A DNA stretch of 15,865 bases, taken from contig JAMCZD010000147.1 in assembly GCA_023473405.1 (NCBI GenBank), positions 1 through 15,865 on the forward strand. Direction: 5' to 3'. The position numbers and the translations under genes are program-made. Within the stretch, counting starts at the first letter, position 1, and the number at the start of each line of letters is the position of its first letter. This document shows positions 6,741-14,611 of this stretch, piece by piece. The stretch is from Candidatus Omnitrophota bacterium. Lineage in GTDB: Bacteria; Verrucomicrobiota; Verrucomicrobiia; Limisphaerales; UBA1319. Under the pieces are notes generated by a model. The model saw nothing but the letters and a program-made list of their open reading frames with translations, had not been told where the DNA came from and searched no databases.

Positions 6741-7952
6741 TTAGCTCTTTACTCCGGTCAGGTCTGGCTCGAGTTTTTTTCCCTCGCGGAGCAGGGCGTC
6801 CAAGGTGAGTTCACCGCCACGGTAAGCGGCTTCGCGCCCGAGGATAGCGGTGAGGTTTGATCGGACGGACGGGGCGACGGTTGGGTTCTGGTAATTACCC
6901 CCGGCGATGAACTGGTGGAATTCGCGGATATTGGTTTGGGCGCCGGTGGTGTAGAGATTACCCACGTTGCCTCCCTTGTAAGGTTCGTTGCCGCGAATAA
7001 AAACGTCGCTGTAATAGTCGGTATCTATCACTCCTTCGGCGCCAAAAACGCGGCAACGGATCTCGTCGCGAACCTCGGGCACGGACTGGATGCAGGCGAA
7101 GGCGAGAACAACGTCATTGGGGAACCAGTAAGTCAGGGCGAAGTGGTCCCAAATGCTTCCGGCCGGACGCAAGGTGCAGCCCCCACCGCCCACCGCGCGG
7201 ACCGGGTCGGCGTTGATGATCCAGGTGGCGACGTCCAAGGCGTGTATGCTCTGCTCGACGATGAAGTCGCCGGACAGCGCCAGGACGTAATACCATTGGC
7301 GCAGACGTTCCTCGGGATTGGCCGGCGGCAGGCCGCGACCGCCACCCGCCCACGGGTAATGGGCCTCGCCCAGGACCAGGCGTCCCAGGTCACCCTGGTG
7401 CACCCGGCGAACGGCTTCGCGATAGAGATCGTTTGCCCGCGTTTGAAAATCCACCAGGAAGACCAGGTTCTTTGACGTGGCGCGCTTGCCGGCATCGGCG
7501 ATGGTCATGCATCCGGGGGCATCGACGGCGATTGGCTTGGCCAAATAGACGTGTTTGCCGGCATCCACGGCGGCGGCGGCATGTATCGGGTGAAAGTAGG
7601 GCGGGGTCTCGATTACCACGGCGTCCAGCTTGCCTTCGAGCAACCGCAGGTAGCCGGACAACCCGGAATAACGGCGTGATTTGTCAATCTGCAATCGCTC
7701 GCCGGTGGCGTCGGCGCGGTCGGGAAAATAATCCGCGCAAGCGACGAACCGATATTTTTGGGTTTCGACAAAGAGGTTGGTCAGCCAGTTGCCCCGGCCG
7801 CCGCAGCCGATCAGGCCCAGCTCGAGGACTGAATTGGCATCGGAGCCAAATACCAACGAAGGATTCATCACGGCGATGGTGCTGACGGCGGCGCCGGCAA
7901 TGAAAGCGCGGCGCGGTATTTGATTAGCCCGGTTTGCTTTTGTGTTTGTCAT
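6741..7952 (-). CDS. Tat-exported Gfo/Idh/MocA-family oxidoreductase
   Basis: A 403-residue NAD(P)-dependent oxidoreductase of the glucose-fructose oxidoreductase/inositol dehydrogenase family. The N-terminus carries a twin-arginine signal (PRRAFIAGAAVSTIAV, RR at 14-15), so it is probably exported folded with its cofactor. The Rossmann motif GLIGCGGRG is at 46-54. The usual EKP motif reads AKP here (GKHVYLAKPIAVD, K139 kept, Glu replaced by Ala). H237 and D240 in SIHALDVATW match the conserved C-terminal-domain His and Asp. It follows the GH51 gene after an 88-base gap and is probably the last gene of the arabinose cluster. It might act on a sugar or sugar acid freed in the periplasm, but the substrate cannot be read from sequence, and such proteins are highly multiplied in Verrucomicrobia and Planctomycetes. 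A glycosidase role of the GH109 sort is possible but unsupported. Confidence 0.92.
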   Translation of the reverse strand: MTNTKANRANQIPRRAFIAGAAVSTIAVMNPSLVFGSDANSVLELGLIGCGGRGNWLTNLFVETQKYRFVACADYFPDRADATGERLQIDKSRRYSGLSGYLRLLEGKLDAVVIETPPYFHPIHAAAAVDAGKHVYLAKPIAVDAPGCMTIADAGKRATSKNLVFLVDFQTRANDLYREAVRRVHQGDLGRLVLGEAHYPWAGGGRGLPPANPEERLRQWYYVLALSGDFIVEQSIHALDVATWIINADPVRAVGGGGCTLRPAGSIWDHFALTYWFPNDVVLAFACIQSVPEVRDEIRCRVFGAEGVIDTDYYSDVFIRGNEPYKGGNVGNLYTTGAQTNIREFHQFIAGGNYQNPTVAPSVRSNLTAILGREAAYRGGELTLDALLREGKKLEPDLTGVKS

Positions 7953-8040
7953 ATCACGATTTAGTTGTTTCCGATGGGCCTGAAATCATTGGCGCAACGG
8001 CATTCCCCGCATTGTATCGACGTCCGCGAGAAAAACAATG

Positions 8041-10026
8041 TCACCTTTCGGCGCGCAACCGCAAGATCGTCAACGAGTACGCGGGAAACGTGTGTTCGAA
8101 GCGCGGAGCGCCGGCGGTGAAGGTTCGTTGGACGGGCGCCACGTGATTAGGCGCAGCCAGGGAATTCTCGTCGGCAGGATCGGGCGAGGTCAGCACTATT
8201 TCGGTGGCGGCGGGTTGGAGCGATTGAACTCCTCGAAGGTCGATCTCGGTTTGCAGCGGCGAAGGCGATACGTTGACTGTCTTGAGCAGAATCTCGCCGG
8301 TGCCACTGACGCGGCTGGCCGCGGCAAACAGCGGCTTGCGGGATGGGTAAGTAACATCATGAATCAGTTTGAATTCGGCCTGGATTTCCCATGTCCCCAA
8401 GCCAATACCGCCATGGTGTGCGTCCTCGTGTTCAGCGGATGAAATCTCGATATCGGCTGGCAGAACTACATCGCCCCGATTCTCGCTGAACATCTTTTGG
8501 ACGTAATACGAGGGAATCCCATAGACGCCCGCGCTGTCGAAGTCAATCAGGTCCGGGTTCCATTTCTTGTAGTTCACGTTGGCGAACAGGGGCGCGTAGG
8601 AGGCCATCACCACCAGGTCGGCATTACGTTCGATACCGGTCATGAACGCCGCCTCGCCCAACGCGCCGCGCAGGTTTCCCTGGCCGCAATTTTGCGTGAC
8701 GGCGTATTCGCCGACGTAAACGCGGGGTCCCTGTCGATCATACGTGTCGTAGTGTTCGGCGTGATTGATGAAGAATTCCGGGCTCGAGTAGTAATGTTCA
8801 TCGACCAGGTCGCTGGGGCGTTTCTCGGTGGGGACATCGGCAATCAATTTCATGGTTGGATAGCGCGCCTTGATGGCGTCGTAAAACAAGGCGTAGCGTT
8901 CCTGGTAAACTGGACCGCTGTTTTCGTTGCCGATCTCGAGATACTTCAGGTTGAACGGCGCCGGGTGACCGTTCCTGGCGCGCAGGCCGCCCCAGACCGA
9001 CTGGACGGGGCCGTTGGCATACTCGATGGCATCCAGGGCGTCCTGGACCCATTGGCCCATCTGGTCCATGGGCACAACCTCGCGGTGCGACATGCCGACG
9101 TTGATGACAAACAGGGGTTCGGCGCCGAGGTCCTCGCACAATTGAAGGTAATCATGAAAGCCCAGGCCTTGAGTGGCGTGGTATTGCCAGATGTTCCAGA
9201 GCGGCTGGCGATGCGCTATGTCGCCAATCGTATCCTTCCAGTGGTATGAATACTTCAATTCGTCGCCCTCGACCCAGCACCCGCCCGGGAAGCGCACAAA
9301 AGAAGGCTTCAGTCCGGCCAGCATCCCGGCCAAATCCGGACGCAGTCCATGGCCTTTCCAGGTGTTCTTGGGCAATAGCGAGACCATGTCGAGCCACACG
9401 GTGCCATTTTTTTGCGGGCTGATAACCAGAGCCGCTCGAGGATTGGTTGCGAGCGGAGCAAGATCGAGTGTGAAGGTCTGCCACGATTCGCGCAAACCTC
9501 CGATCGTTCCCTCGGCGAGTGTCTGTCCGGACTGGCTCTCGAGAGCGACGTTTAGCGGCCCGGTAAAACCTTCGCCGCAACGCGCCGCCATCGAGAAGCG
9601 GTAGCTGGAGTTTTTACTTACTGCCATCCCCCAATAACCGCGGTTTACCAGGCGCACCTTGCCTGCGTCGGCGCCGGTTATCTTCAGGCGCAAACCGCGG
9701 CGGTTAAGCGGGTTTAGCGGTTTGCTCGAATCAATGGCCATTTCACCGGCGGCTGAGCCGGTCGTTTCCAGCGCCCAATGATCCGGCTGGTCCGAGTCTT
9801 CGAAGGACCGGTTGCGAACCTGTTCGGGGTAAATGCCTCCATCGGCGGAATGGTTGATGTCCTCGAAGAAAATCCCCCACAGGAGAGGGCTTATCTTCGT
9901 CCCGGGTTGGTCAGCTTGAATGGAAATCCGGGCATCCGTGGACGCGGCGGTCTCGATGGCGCAGGAAACCGCCAGAAGAATCCCCGCTGGGTAAGCCATG
10001 CGAAAGATCGAGCCTCTTTTCTTCAT
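8041..10026 (-). CDS. Exported alpha-L-arabinofuranosidase, GH51
   Basis: This retaining glycosidase releases terminal L-arabinofuranose from arabinan or arabinoxylan. I start it at ATG 10026 (661 residues), which places a signal peptide first (MKKRGSIFRMAYPAGILLAV, then SCAIETAAS); an ATG at 10131 would lie inside the symporter gene. AVSC at 19-22 is a weak lipobox, so a lipoprotein is possible. Next come ISPLLWGIFFEDINH (about 45-59), a carbohydrate-binding-like beta domain (about 75-220), and the TIM barrel from about 225 (FVRFPGGCWVEG). The acid/base is E368 in EIGNENS and the nucleophile E440 in VYVGEYAV. The C-terminal alpha-L-AF_C beta domain ends the protein. It starts 26 bases after the symporter stop, so hydrolysis and uptake are probably co-expressed. 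Family and activity are secure; the exact polymer is not. Confidence 0.95.
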   Translation of the reverse strand: MKKRGSIFRMAYPAGILLAVSCAIETAASTDARISIQADQPGTKISPLLWGIFFEDINHSADGGIYPEQVRNRSFEDSDQPDHWALETTGSAAGEMAIDSSKPLNPLNRRGLRLKITGADAGKVRLVNRGYWGMAVSKNSSYRFSMAARCGEGFTGPLNVALESQSGQTLAEGTIGGLRESWQTFTLDLAPLATNPRAALVISPQKNGTVWLDMVSLLPKNTWKGHGLRPDLAGMLAGLKPSFVRFPGGCWVEGDELKYSYHWKDTIGDIAHRQPLWNIWQYHATQGLGFHDYLQLCEDLGAEPLFVINVGMSHREVVPMDQMGQWVQDALDAIEYANGPVQSVWGGLRARNGHPAPFNLKYLEIGNENSGPVYQERYALFYDAIKARYPTMKLIADVPTEKRPSDLVDEHYYSSPEFFINHAEHYDTYDRQGPRVYVGEYAVTQNCGQGNLRGALGEAAFMTGIERNADLVVMASYAPLFANVNYKKWNPDLIDFDSAGVYGIPSYYVQKMFSENRGDVVLPADIEISSAEHEDAHHGGIGLGTWEIQAEFKLIHDVTYPSRKPLFAAASRVSGTGEILLKTVNVSPSPLQTEIDLRGVQSLQPAATEIVLTSPDPADENSLAAPNHVAPVQRTFTAGAPRFEHTFPAYSLTILRLRAER

Positions 10027-10052
10027 AGTTGTTTGGCGTTGACCTCGTTTTT

Positions 10053-11801
10053 TTACCCTCTGAAATACAAATACGCCATCAGAATAAACAGGAGAACCGC
10101 CGCCGATGCGATGACGTCCCATCGGTTCCAACTGGCCCGTGACCGCGCGCGGTCTTCACGCGCAGTGGTGGCAAAGGTCAGGCCCGCGAGCTTCTCTTCG
10201 GACGGGGCCTGGGACAGGTAACTCACGGCGATCATCACTGCCACGCAGACGATAAAAATGAGCAGGCTGAAGTATTGGAAGTAAATGTTATTGATAACCC
10301 AGAGAAAGGAGCCTTCCGGATAGCCGTGTTCAAAGCCTTTCAACCCCAATGCGATCGGGGTGTCCACCAACAACCGAAAGACGCCCAGGATGAACCCGAC
10401 AATCAAGGTGGCGAGACAGCCTTTTCCATTCAACCGCTTCATAAACACGCCCAGGAAAAACACCACGAAGATCGGCGGCGCCAGGTAACCTTGCACCGAC
10501 TGGAGGTATTGATAGAGACCCCTGGCGCCCTGGATGACCGGAATCCACAACAGACCGACCAAGACCATGATTGCCGTCGCCAGGCGTCCCATCCAGACCA
10601 GTTGATGTTGCGAAGCCTTGGGCCGGAATTTTTGATATAGGTCGATGGTGAACAAGGTCGAGCTGGCGTTGAACACGCCGGCCAGCGAGCTCATCAGGGC
10701 CGCCAATAATCCCGCCAAAACCACGCCCCGGATGCCTGCCGGAAGGACCGTGGCGACCATGAGCGGGAAAGCGGCCTGGCATTCATCCGGCACGGCCTTG
10801 CCGTTGGCATCGACCAAATGGCTCAAGGCGGGTACCTTGCCAGTCACGGCCAAGGCGAAGCAGATCATGCCGGGGACAATGAAGATGAAAACCGGGAGCA
10901 ACTTGAGGTAGGAGGCGAAGATAGTGCCGCGCCTGGCCTGCTGTTCGTTGGGGGCACCGAGGGCGCGTTGCACGATATATTGGTCCGTGCACCAATACCA
11001 AAGACCGATGATCGGCGCGCAGAAGAGCATCCCCAGCCACGGGTAATTGCCATTGAAATACCAGGCCATTCGCCCCGTCTCCTTGACGGGCGCCCAAGTG
11101 CTTTCAACACCGGCTGGGATCAGCGGCTTCCAGAGATTGAACATGTCCGAAGGCAAGGTATGGCGCAGTTCAGACCATCCCCCCAGCTTGCTCAAGCCAA
11201 ACGCGGTCACCAACGCTGAACCGAGGATAAGGATAACGGTTTGTACGGCCTCGGTGTAAGCGATGGCGCGCATGCCGCCCAGAACCGAATAGACGCCGGT
11301 CAACAGCACCACCGCGATGGAACCTACCCAGAAACTGTTGAGGGTGGCAAAGCCCAGGTCCAATCTCAGCTCCGGCAGCAGGGTGCCAAAGACCACGCCT
11401 CCGGCAAAAATACCCACCGCGATCTTGGTCAATATGTAGGCAACGAGGGAAATGATCGAGAGCACCCAGCGCGCGGTGGGTGAGAATCGTTTTTCCAAAA
11501 ACTCCGGCATAGTGTAGACCATCGACCGCATGTAAAAGGGCACCAGGACCCAACCTAACACCAATAGACACCACGCGTGCAGTTCGTAATGCGCCATCGC
11601 CACTCCGTCCGTGCAGCCGGACCCCGCCAAACCCACCAGGTGTTCCGAGCCGATGTTCGAGGCGAATATCGAAGCGCCGACAATCAGCCAACCCAAATGG
11701 CGGCTGGCCAGGAAATAATCGTCCGTCGTGTCTCTATTCTTCAGGATCGCCCGCCAGGTGATCCGAGCCGATGTTCGAGGCGAATATCGAAGCGCCGACA
11801 A
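10053..11801 (-). CDS. SGLT-type sodium/sugar symporter, main fragment of a frame-disrupted gene
   Basis: This reading frame holds nearly all of an SSS (SLC5/SGLT) symporter that would import a sugar with sodium, most likely L-arabinose given its neighbours. Clear SGLT motifs: DYFLASRHLGWLIVGASIFA then SNIGSEHLVGLAG (about 28-60), GVYSVLGGMRAIAYTEAVQT (about 169-188), YWCTDQYIVQRALGA (269-283), and LMSSLAGVFNASSTLFTIDL (369-388) whose S380/S381 match the Na2-site serines. A Val-rich last helix ends at YLYFRG. The gene is broken. The first transmembrane helix lies in another frame (11734-11982) because a perfect 118-bp tandem duplication shifts the frame. The first 13 residues of this frame (MSALRYSPRTSAR) are translated out of frame from duplicated DNA and are not native. 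Without one unit the protein would be 603 residues. As sequenced it is probably non-functional unless the duplication is an artefact. Confidence 0.9.
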   Translation of the reverse strand: MSALRYSPRTSARITWRAILKNRDTTDDYFLASRHLGWLIVGASIFASNIGSEHLVGLAGSGCTDGVAMAHYELHAWCLLVLGWVLVPFYMRSMVYTMPEFLEKRFSPTARWVLSIISLVAYILTKIAVGIFAGGVVFGTLLPELRLDLGFATLNSFWVGSIAVVLLTGVYSVLGGMRAIAYTEAVQTVILILGSALVTAFGLSKLGGWSELRHTLPSDMFNLWKPLIPAGVESTWAPVKETGRMAWYFNGNYPWLGMLFCAPIIGLWYWCTDQYIVQRALGAPNEQQARRGTIFASYLKLLPVFIFIVPGMICFALAVTGKVPALSHLVDANGKAVPDECQAAFPLMVATVLPAGIRGVVLAGLLAALMSSLAGVFNASSTLFTIDLYQKFRPKASQHQLVWMGRLATAIMVLVGLLWIPVIQGARGLYQYLQSVQGYLAPPIFVVFFLGVFMKRLNGKGCLATLIVGFILGVFRLLVDTPIALGLKGFEHGYPEGSFLWVINNIYFQYFSLLIFIVCVAVMIAVSYLSQAPSEEKLAGLTFATTAREDRARSRASWNRWDVIASAAVLLFILMAYLYFRG

Positions 11802-11882
11802 TCAGCCAACCCAAATGGCGGCTGGCCAGGAAATAATCGTCCGTCGTGTCTCTATTCTTCAGGATCGCCCGCCAGGTGATCC
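11644..11882. repeat. Perfect 118-bp tandem duplication inside the symporter gene
   Basis: Bases 11644-11761 and 11762-11879 are identical (TCCGAGCCGATGTTCGAGGC through CGCCCGCCAGGTGA), and the match runs 3 bases further to 11882. The unit is 118 bp (39 codons plus one base), so the second copy shifts the frame. The junction lies at a 3-base TCC microhomology: TCC-GAG at the left end and TCC-CGAG at the right end of the ancestral segment. There is not one mismatch between the copies, which fits a very recent event or an assembly error. Confidence 0.97.
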
Positions 11883-11982
11883 CGAGCAGCAGGGCGAAAT
11901 AGACCGCAATTACCGCCCAATCCAAGCCCGTAAAACCGGGTCCGGAAGAGGCAACCGCAAGGAAAGGGGCACGTAGATTCAC
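11734..11982 (-). pseudogene. N-terminal fragment of the sodium/sugar symporter
   Basis: This 82-codon frame starts at GTG 11982. It encodes the start of the symporter: a short leader, the first transmembrane helix (DWAVIAVYFALLLGITW, about 21-37), then KNRDTTDDYFLASRHLGWL and GASIFASNIGS to residue 73. After that it runs across the duplication junction into foreign frame (DHLAGDPEE) and stops. In the intact gene residue 73 would be followed by EHLVGLAGSG, which is found in the downstream frame. Removing one 118-bp unit joins residues 1-73 here to 530 residues of the 10053-11801 frame, giving 603 in all. It should be read as the 5' part of one gene, not a separate one. The upstream gap contains the operator-like site at 12102-12115. 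Confidence 0.88.
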
Positions 11983-12066
11983 AAAAGACGAGGATTCAGA
12001 ATCAAGGTGGTTCTAGAGTGCAACGGGTTATCACGACGGCAACCTTCGCGGCTTTCGCATTGGAGC

Positions 12067-12084
12067 GCGGATGCCCTCATCCGC
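12067..12084. repeat. Hairpin repeat in the symporter leader region
   Basis: GCGGATG (12067-12073) pairs perfectly with CATCCGC (12078-12084) around a 4-base loop. Read on the minus strand it is stem, loop AGGG, stem, then GCTCC, matching the plan of the hairpin at 6697-6714 (loop AGGA, tail GCTACG). If transcription starts upstream it would lie in the symporter mRNA leader. Confidence 0.65.
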
Positions 12085-12101
12085 ACGAGCGACCTCTCAT
12101 G

Positions 12102-12115
12102 GGTAAGCGCTTTCA
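12102..12115 (-). promoter_or_regulatory. LacI-family-type operator
   Basis: On the minus strand the site reads TGAAAGCGCTTACC, with a perfect 8-base palindrome AAGCGCTT around a central CG. It matches 13 of 14 positions of the cre-type consensus TGWAARCGYTWNCW recognised by CcpA and closely related LacI-family regulators. It lies about 120 bases upstream of the symporter GTG, in the only sizeable gap of the arabinose cluster, where a sugar-responsive repressor site would be expected. No regulator gene is in the window, so the protein and effector are unknown. Confidence 0.6.
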
Positions 12116-12183
12116 CTTGGACGGTTCCTGTAGTCCGCCCATCACGCGCGGTTGAGGTCCGCCCCACACCTGAATGGGTATTT

Positions 12184-12876
12184 TCATTTCTGACCATAGT
12201 AAGCGCCTGGGCCGTGTTTCCGAAAGAAATGCTTCTTGAGCAGGGCGCGTTGCATCGGCTTGGCGGAGGGGTTCAGGCGCAGCGTCTCGACGGCCAGCCG
12301 CGCCAAATGTTCCAAAATGATCGCGTGCTGAACCGCCTCATCGACCGTGGTTCCCCAGGCAAACGGCCCGTGACTCGCCACCAATACTCCCGGGCACATT
12401 GCCGGGTCCAATTGGTTGAACCGCTCGATGATTACCTGCCCCGTGTTGGCCTCATAGTCGGTTTGAATTTCCCCAGTGGTCATCAGCCGGGTGCAGGGCA
12501 CAGGCCCATGGCAGTAATCGGCGTGCGTGGTGCCCAGGGCCGGGATTTCACGCCGAGCCTGCGCCCAGGCGGTGGCATAGAAACTATGGGTGTGAACAAT
12601 ACCCCCAATCTGCTTGAAGGCGCGATAAAGGACCAGGTGCGTAGGCGCATCCGAGCTCGGCTTGAGGTTGCCTTCGACGACTTCGCCTCGGTCCAGAGAG
12701 ACCACCACCATCTGATCGGGTGTAAGGCAGTCATAAGGCACACCGGAGGGTTTGATGACCATGCACTGGCGGGAGCTATCCAGGCCGCTGGCGTTGCCCC
12801 AGGTGTGGACCACCAAACCCTCGGCGACCAACCGCAAGTTGGCCGCGCAAACCCGCTCTTTCAGCTCCTCGAACAT
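12184..12876 (-). CDS. araD: L-ribulose-5-phosphate 4-epimerase AraD
   Basis: This zinc-dependent class II aldolase-fold enzyme epimerises L-ribulose 5-phosphate to D-xylulose 5-phosphate, the last dedicated step of L-arabinose breakdown. The 230 residues match the E. coli enzyme (231). Active-site residues are present: GNASG near 27-31, SSDAPTH with D76, the zinc ligands H95 and H97 (GGIVHTHSFY), THADY with D120, the third zinc ligand H169 in LVASHGPF, and Y227 near the end in GAYYGQK. It starts 13 bases after the araB stop, so the two are co-translated. The preserved Asp120 and C-terminal Tyr favour 4-epimerase over fuculose-phosphate aldolase. No anomalies. Confidence 0.97.
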   Translation of the reverse strand: MFEELKERVCAANLRLVAEGLVVHTWGNASGLDSSRQCMVIKPSGVPYDCLTPDQMVVVSLDRGEVVEGNLKPSSDAPTHLVLYRAFKQIGGIVHTHSFYATAWAQARREIPALGTTHADYCHGPVPCTRLMTTGEIQTDYEANTGQVIIERFNQLDPAMCPGVLVASHGPFAWGTTVDEAVQHAIILEHLARLAVETLRLNPSAKPMQRALLKKHFFRKHGPGAYYGQK

Positions 12877-12889
12877 CCGCTGGGAAACA

Positions 12890-14575
12890 CTATTTCCGGA
12901 CGCGATTTCGAACCACCAGGAGCTGCTTCATCACGTCATGCAGATTTCCATTCCAACTCGAAGTTCCAAAGGCATCGTGGAGCTTTCGATAGAGGGCGTA
13001 GAGCTCGCGGTATATTTCGTGATTCTTTGGATTGGGTCGATAGGCCCGCGGTTTCAAACCGGTCATGGCCTTTTGGGCGGAGGCGTAGTCGCCATAACCG
13101 CCCGCCTTTTTACCGGCCACCACGGCACCGGCAATGGCAGCGCCGAGGGCGCAGGTTTGGGCCGATCGCGACACCTTCATCGGGCGGCCGGTGACATCGG
13201 CGTAGATTTGCATCACGAGCGGGTTCTTCTCGGCAATGCCGCCGCAATTGACGATTTGGTTCACCTTGACGCCGTATTCCTCGAAGCGATTGATGATGGT
13301 CAAAGCGCCAAAGGCGGTGGCCTCGATGAGCGCGCGGTAAATCTCGGATGGCGTGGTGTAGAGGGTCTGCCCCAGCAGCAAACCGGTCAGGCGTTGGTCC
13401 ACCAGGACCGTGCGGTTGCCGTTGTTCCAGTCCAAGGCGAGCAGGCCGGACTCGCCGGGGGCCAGTTTGGCCGCCGCCGCGCTGAGGGCCTCGTGCGAAC
13501 CAGCCTTGCCCAGCGGTTGAAGATAATTGACGAACCAATTGAAAATGTCGCCGACTGCCGACTGCCCCGCTTCCAAACCGAAGTAACCGGGGAGGATGCT
13601 GCCATTGACAATGCCGCACAAGCCCGGGATATCGGCCAAACCTTGGCTGACCGGGACGACCATCATATCGCAGGTGCTCGTTCCGATGATCTTCACCAAC
13701 GTTTCCGGGGCGATGCCGGCCCCCACCCCGCCCAGGTGCGCATCGAAGGCGCCGACAGCCACGGGGATGCCCGCCGGCAAGCCCGTTTCCTTGGCCCATA
13801 AGTCCGTCAGACCGCCTGCGGAACGGTCAATCGCGCAGGCCTTCGGGCGCAGTCTCGGGCGCAGTTCCCCGAGCCCGGGGTCCAGTTGAGAGAGAAACTC
13901 CGCGTCCGGGTACCCGCCCCACTCCTCGTTATACATGGCCTTGTGGCCGGCGGCGCAAACGCCCACGGTCAATCGGTCTGGCGCTTCGGTCCCCGTGAGC
14001 ATGGCCGGCACCCAGTCCGCGCATTCGACCCACGAATATGCGGCGTCAAATACCTCCGGATGCGCGCGACGGCAATGGAGGATTTTGCTAAAAAACCATT
14101 CACTCGAGTAGGTGCCGCCGCATTTAGCCAGGTATTGGGGCCGGATCCGCCTTGCCAACTCGGTTATCTCAGCCGCCTCGGCCACGCTGGTGTGGTCCTT
14201 CCAGAGCCAGGCCATTGCGGCCAGGTTTTTGGCGAACCGCCTCTGGAAAGCCAGAGGTTGGCCATTGCTGTCCACTGGCATTGGCGTGCTGCCGGTCGTG
14301 TCCACGCCTATGCCAATGACCTGGTCCGGTTTGAAGCCGCGCGCCTTGATTTTTGCCGAGGCCAATGCCTTGCGGATGGTGACTTTCGCCCCTGTCACAT
14401 AGTCAGACGGATGTTGGCGGGCCAGGTTGGGGTCGCGGGTAAGAATCACCCCTTGGTCTCCATACGAATAGTCGCAAACCGCGGTGGCTACTTCGCGTCC
14501 GTTGGCGGTGTCGACCAACAAGGTGCGAACCGAATTGGTTCCATAATCGAGTCCAATGGTGTATCGGGAAGTCAT
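12890..14575 (-). CDS. araB: Ribulokinase AraB
   Basis: AraB is the FGGY-family kinase that phosphorylates L-ribulose to L-ribulose 5-phosphate with ATP in the cytosol. The 561 residues match the family (about 560). The N-terminal phosphate-binding segment GLDYGTNSVRTLLVD is at 8-22, VDTTGSTPMPVD at 91-102, the catalytic base D278 in GAFDAHLGGVGAG, and the ATP-site GTSTCDM at 298-304. The C-terminal half has the FGGY-type NCGGIAEKNPLVMQIYADV region followed by the GRPM segment. It lies 36 bases after the isomerase-family gene and 13 bases before araD, giving the gene order isomerase, kinase, epimerase on one transcript. Other FGGY kinases (xylulokinase, fuculokinase) are less likely given the length and the araD neighbour. 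Confidence 0.96.
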   Translation of the reverse strand: MTSRYTIGLDYGTNSVRTLLVDTANGREVATAVCDYSYGDQGVILTRDPNLARQHPSDYVTGAKVTIRKALASAKIKARGFKPDQVIGIGVDTTGSTPMPVDSNGQPLAFQRRFAKNLAAMAWLWKDHTSVAEAAEITELARRIRPQYLAKCGGTYSSEWFFSKILHCRRAHPEVFDAAYSWVECADWVPAMLTGTEAPDRLTVGVCAAGHKAMYNEEWGGYPDAEFLSQLDPGLGELRPRLRPKACAIDRSAGGLTDLWAKETGLPAGIPVAVGAFDAHLGGVGAGIAPETLVKIIGTSTCDMMVVPVSQGLADIPGLCGIVNGSILPGYFGLEAGQSAVGDIFNWFVNYLQPLGKAGSHEALSAAAAKLAPGESGLLALDWNNGNRTVLVDQRLTGLLLGQTLYTTPSEIYRALIEATAFGALTIINRFEEYGVKVNQIVNCGGIAEKNPLVMQIYADVTGRPMKVSRSAQTCALGAAIAGAVVAGKKAGGYGDYASAQKAMTGLKPRAYRPNPKNHEIYRELYALYRKLHDAFGTSSWNGNLHDVMKQLLVVRNRVRK

Positions 14576-14611
14576 AGTGCGATAGGGATAGTTGGTGCTC
14601 CGCGTTCGAGT

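Larger units (their letters stand above)
11983..12183. promoter_or_regulatory. Regulatory gap between araD and the symporter gene
   Basis: These 201 bases hold the operator-like palindrome (12102-12115) and a hairpin (12067-12084), in that order when read toward the symporter. A direct repeat GTCCGCCC occurs at 12133-12140 and 12157-12164 (24-base spacing), of unknown meaning. I see no strong intrinsic terminator after araD and no clear promoter, though regulation of the symporter-GH51-oxidoreductase half as a separate unit is likely. The 72-codon minus frame here (11979-12197) looks like chance. Confidence 0.65.

Noticed and set aside
11644..11882. Tandem repeat as a CRISPR array or mobile-element target duplication
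   Set aside because: There are only two abutting 118-bp coding copies with no spacers, no inserted element and no cas genes; it is a simple tandem duplication of coding sequence.
11577..11976. Plus-strand frames (82 and 100 codons) with internal repeated peptides across the duplication
   Set aside because: The repeated peptide is just the antisense translation of the duplicated symporter segment.
12133..12164. Direct repeat GTCCGCCC with 24-base spacing as a regulator half-site pair
   Set aside because: The 8-base GC-rich motif is too short to distinguish from chance in this GC-rich sequence.
11979..12197. 72-codon minus-strand frame between araD and the symporter
   Set aside because: It covers the operator and hairpin, shows no domain pattern, and its composition is Arg/Thr-rich as expected from out-of-frame GC-rich DNA.
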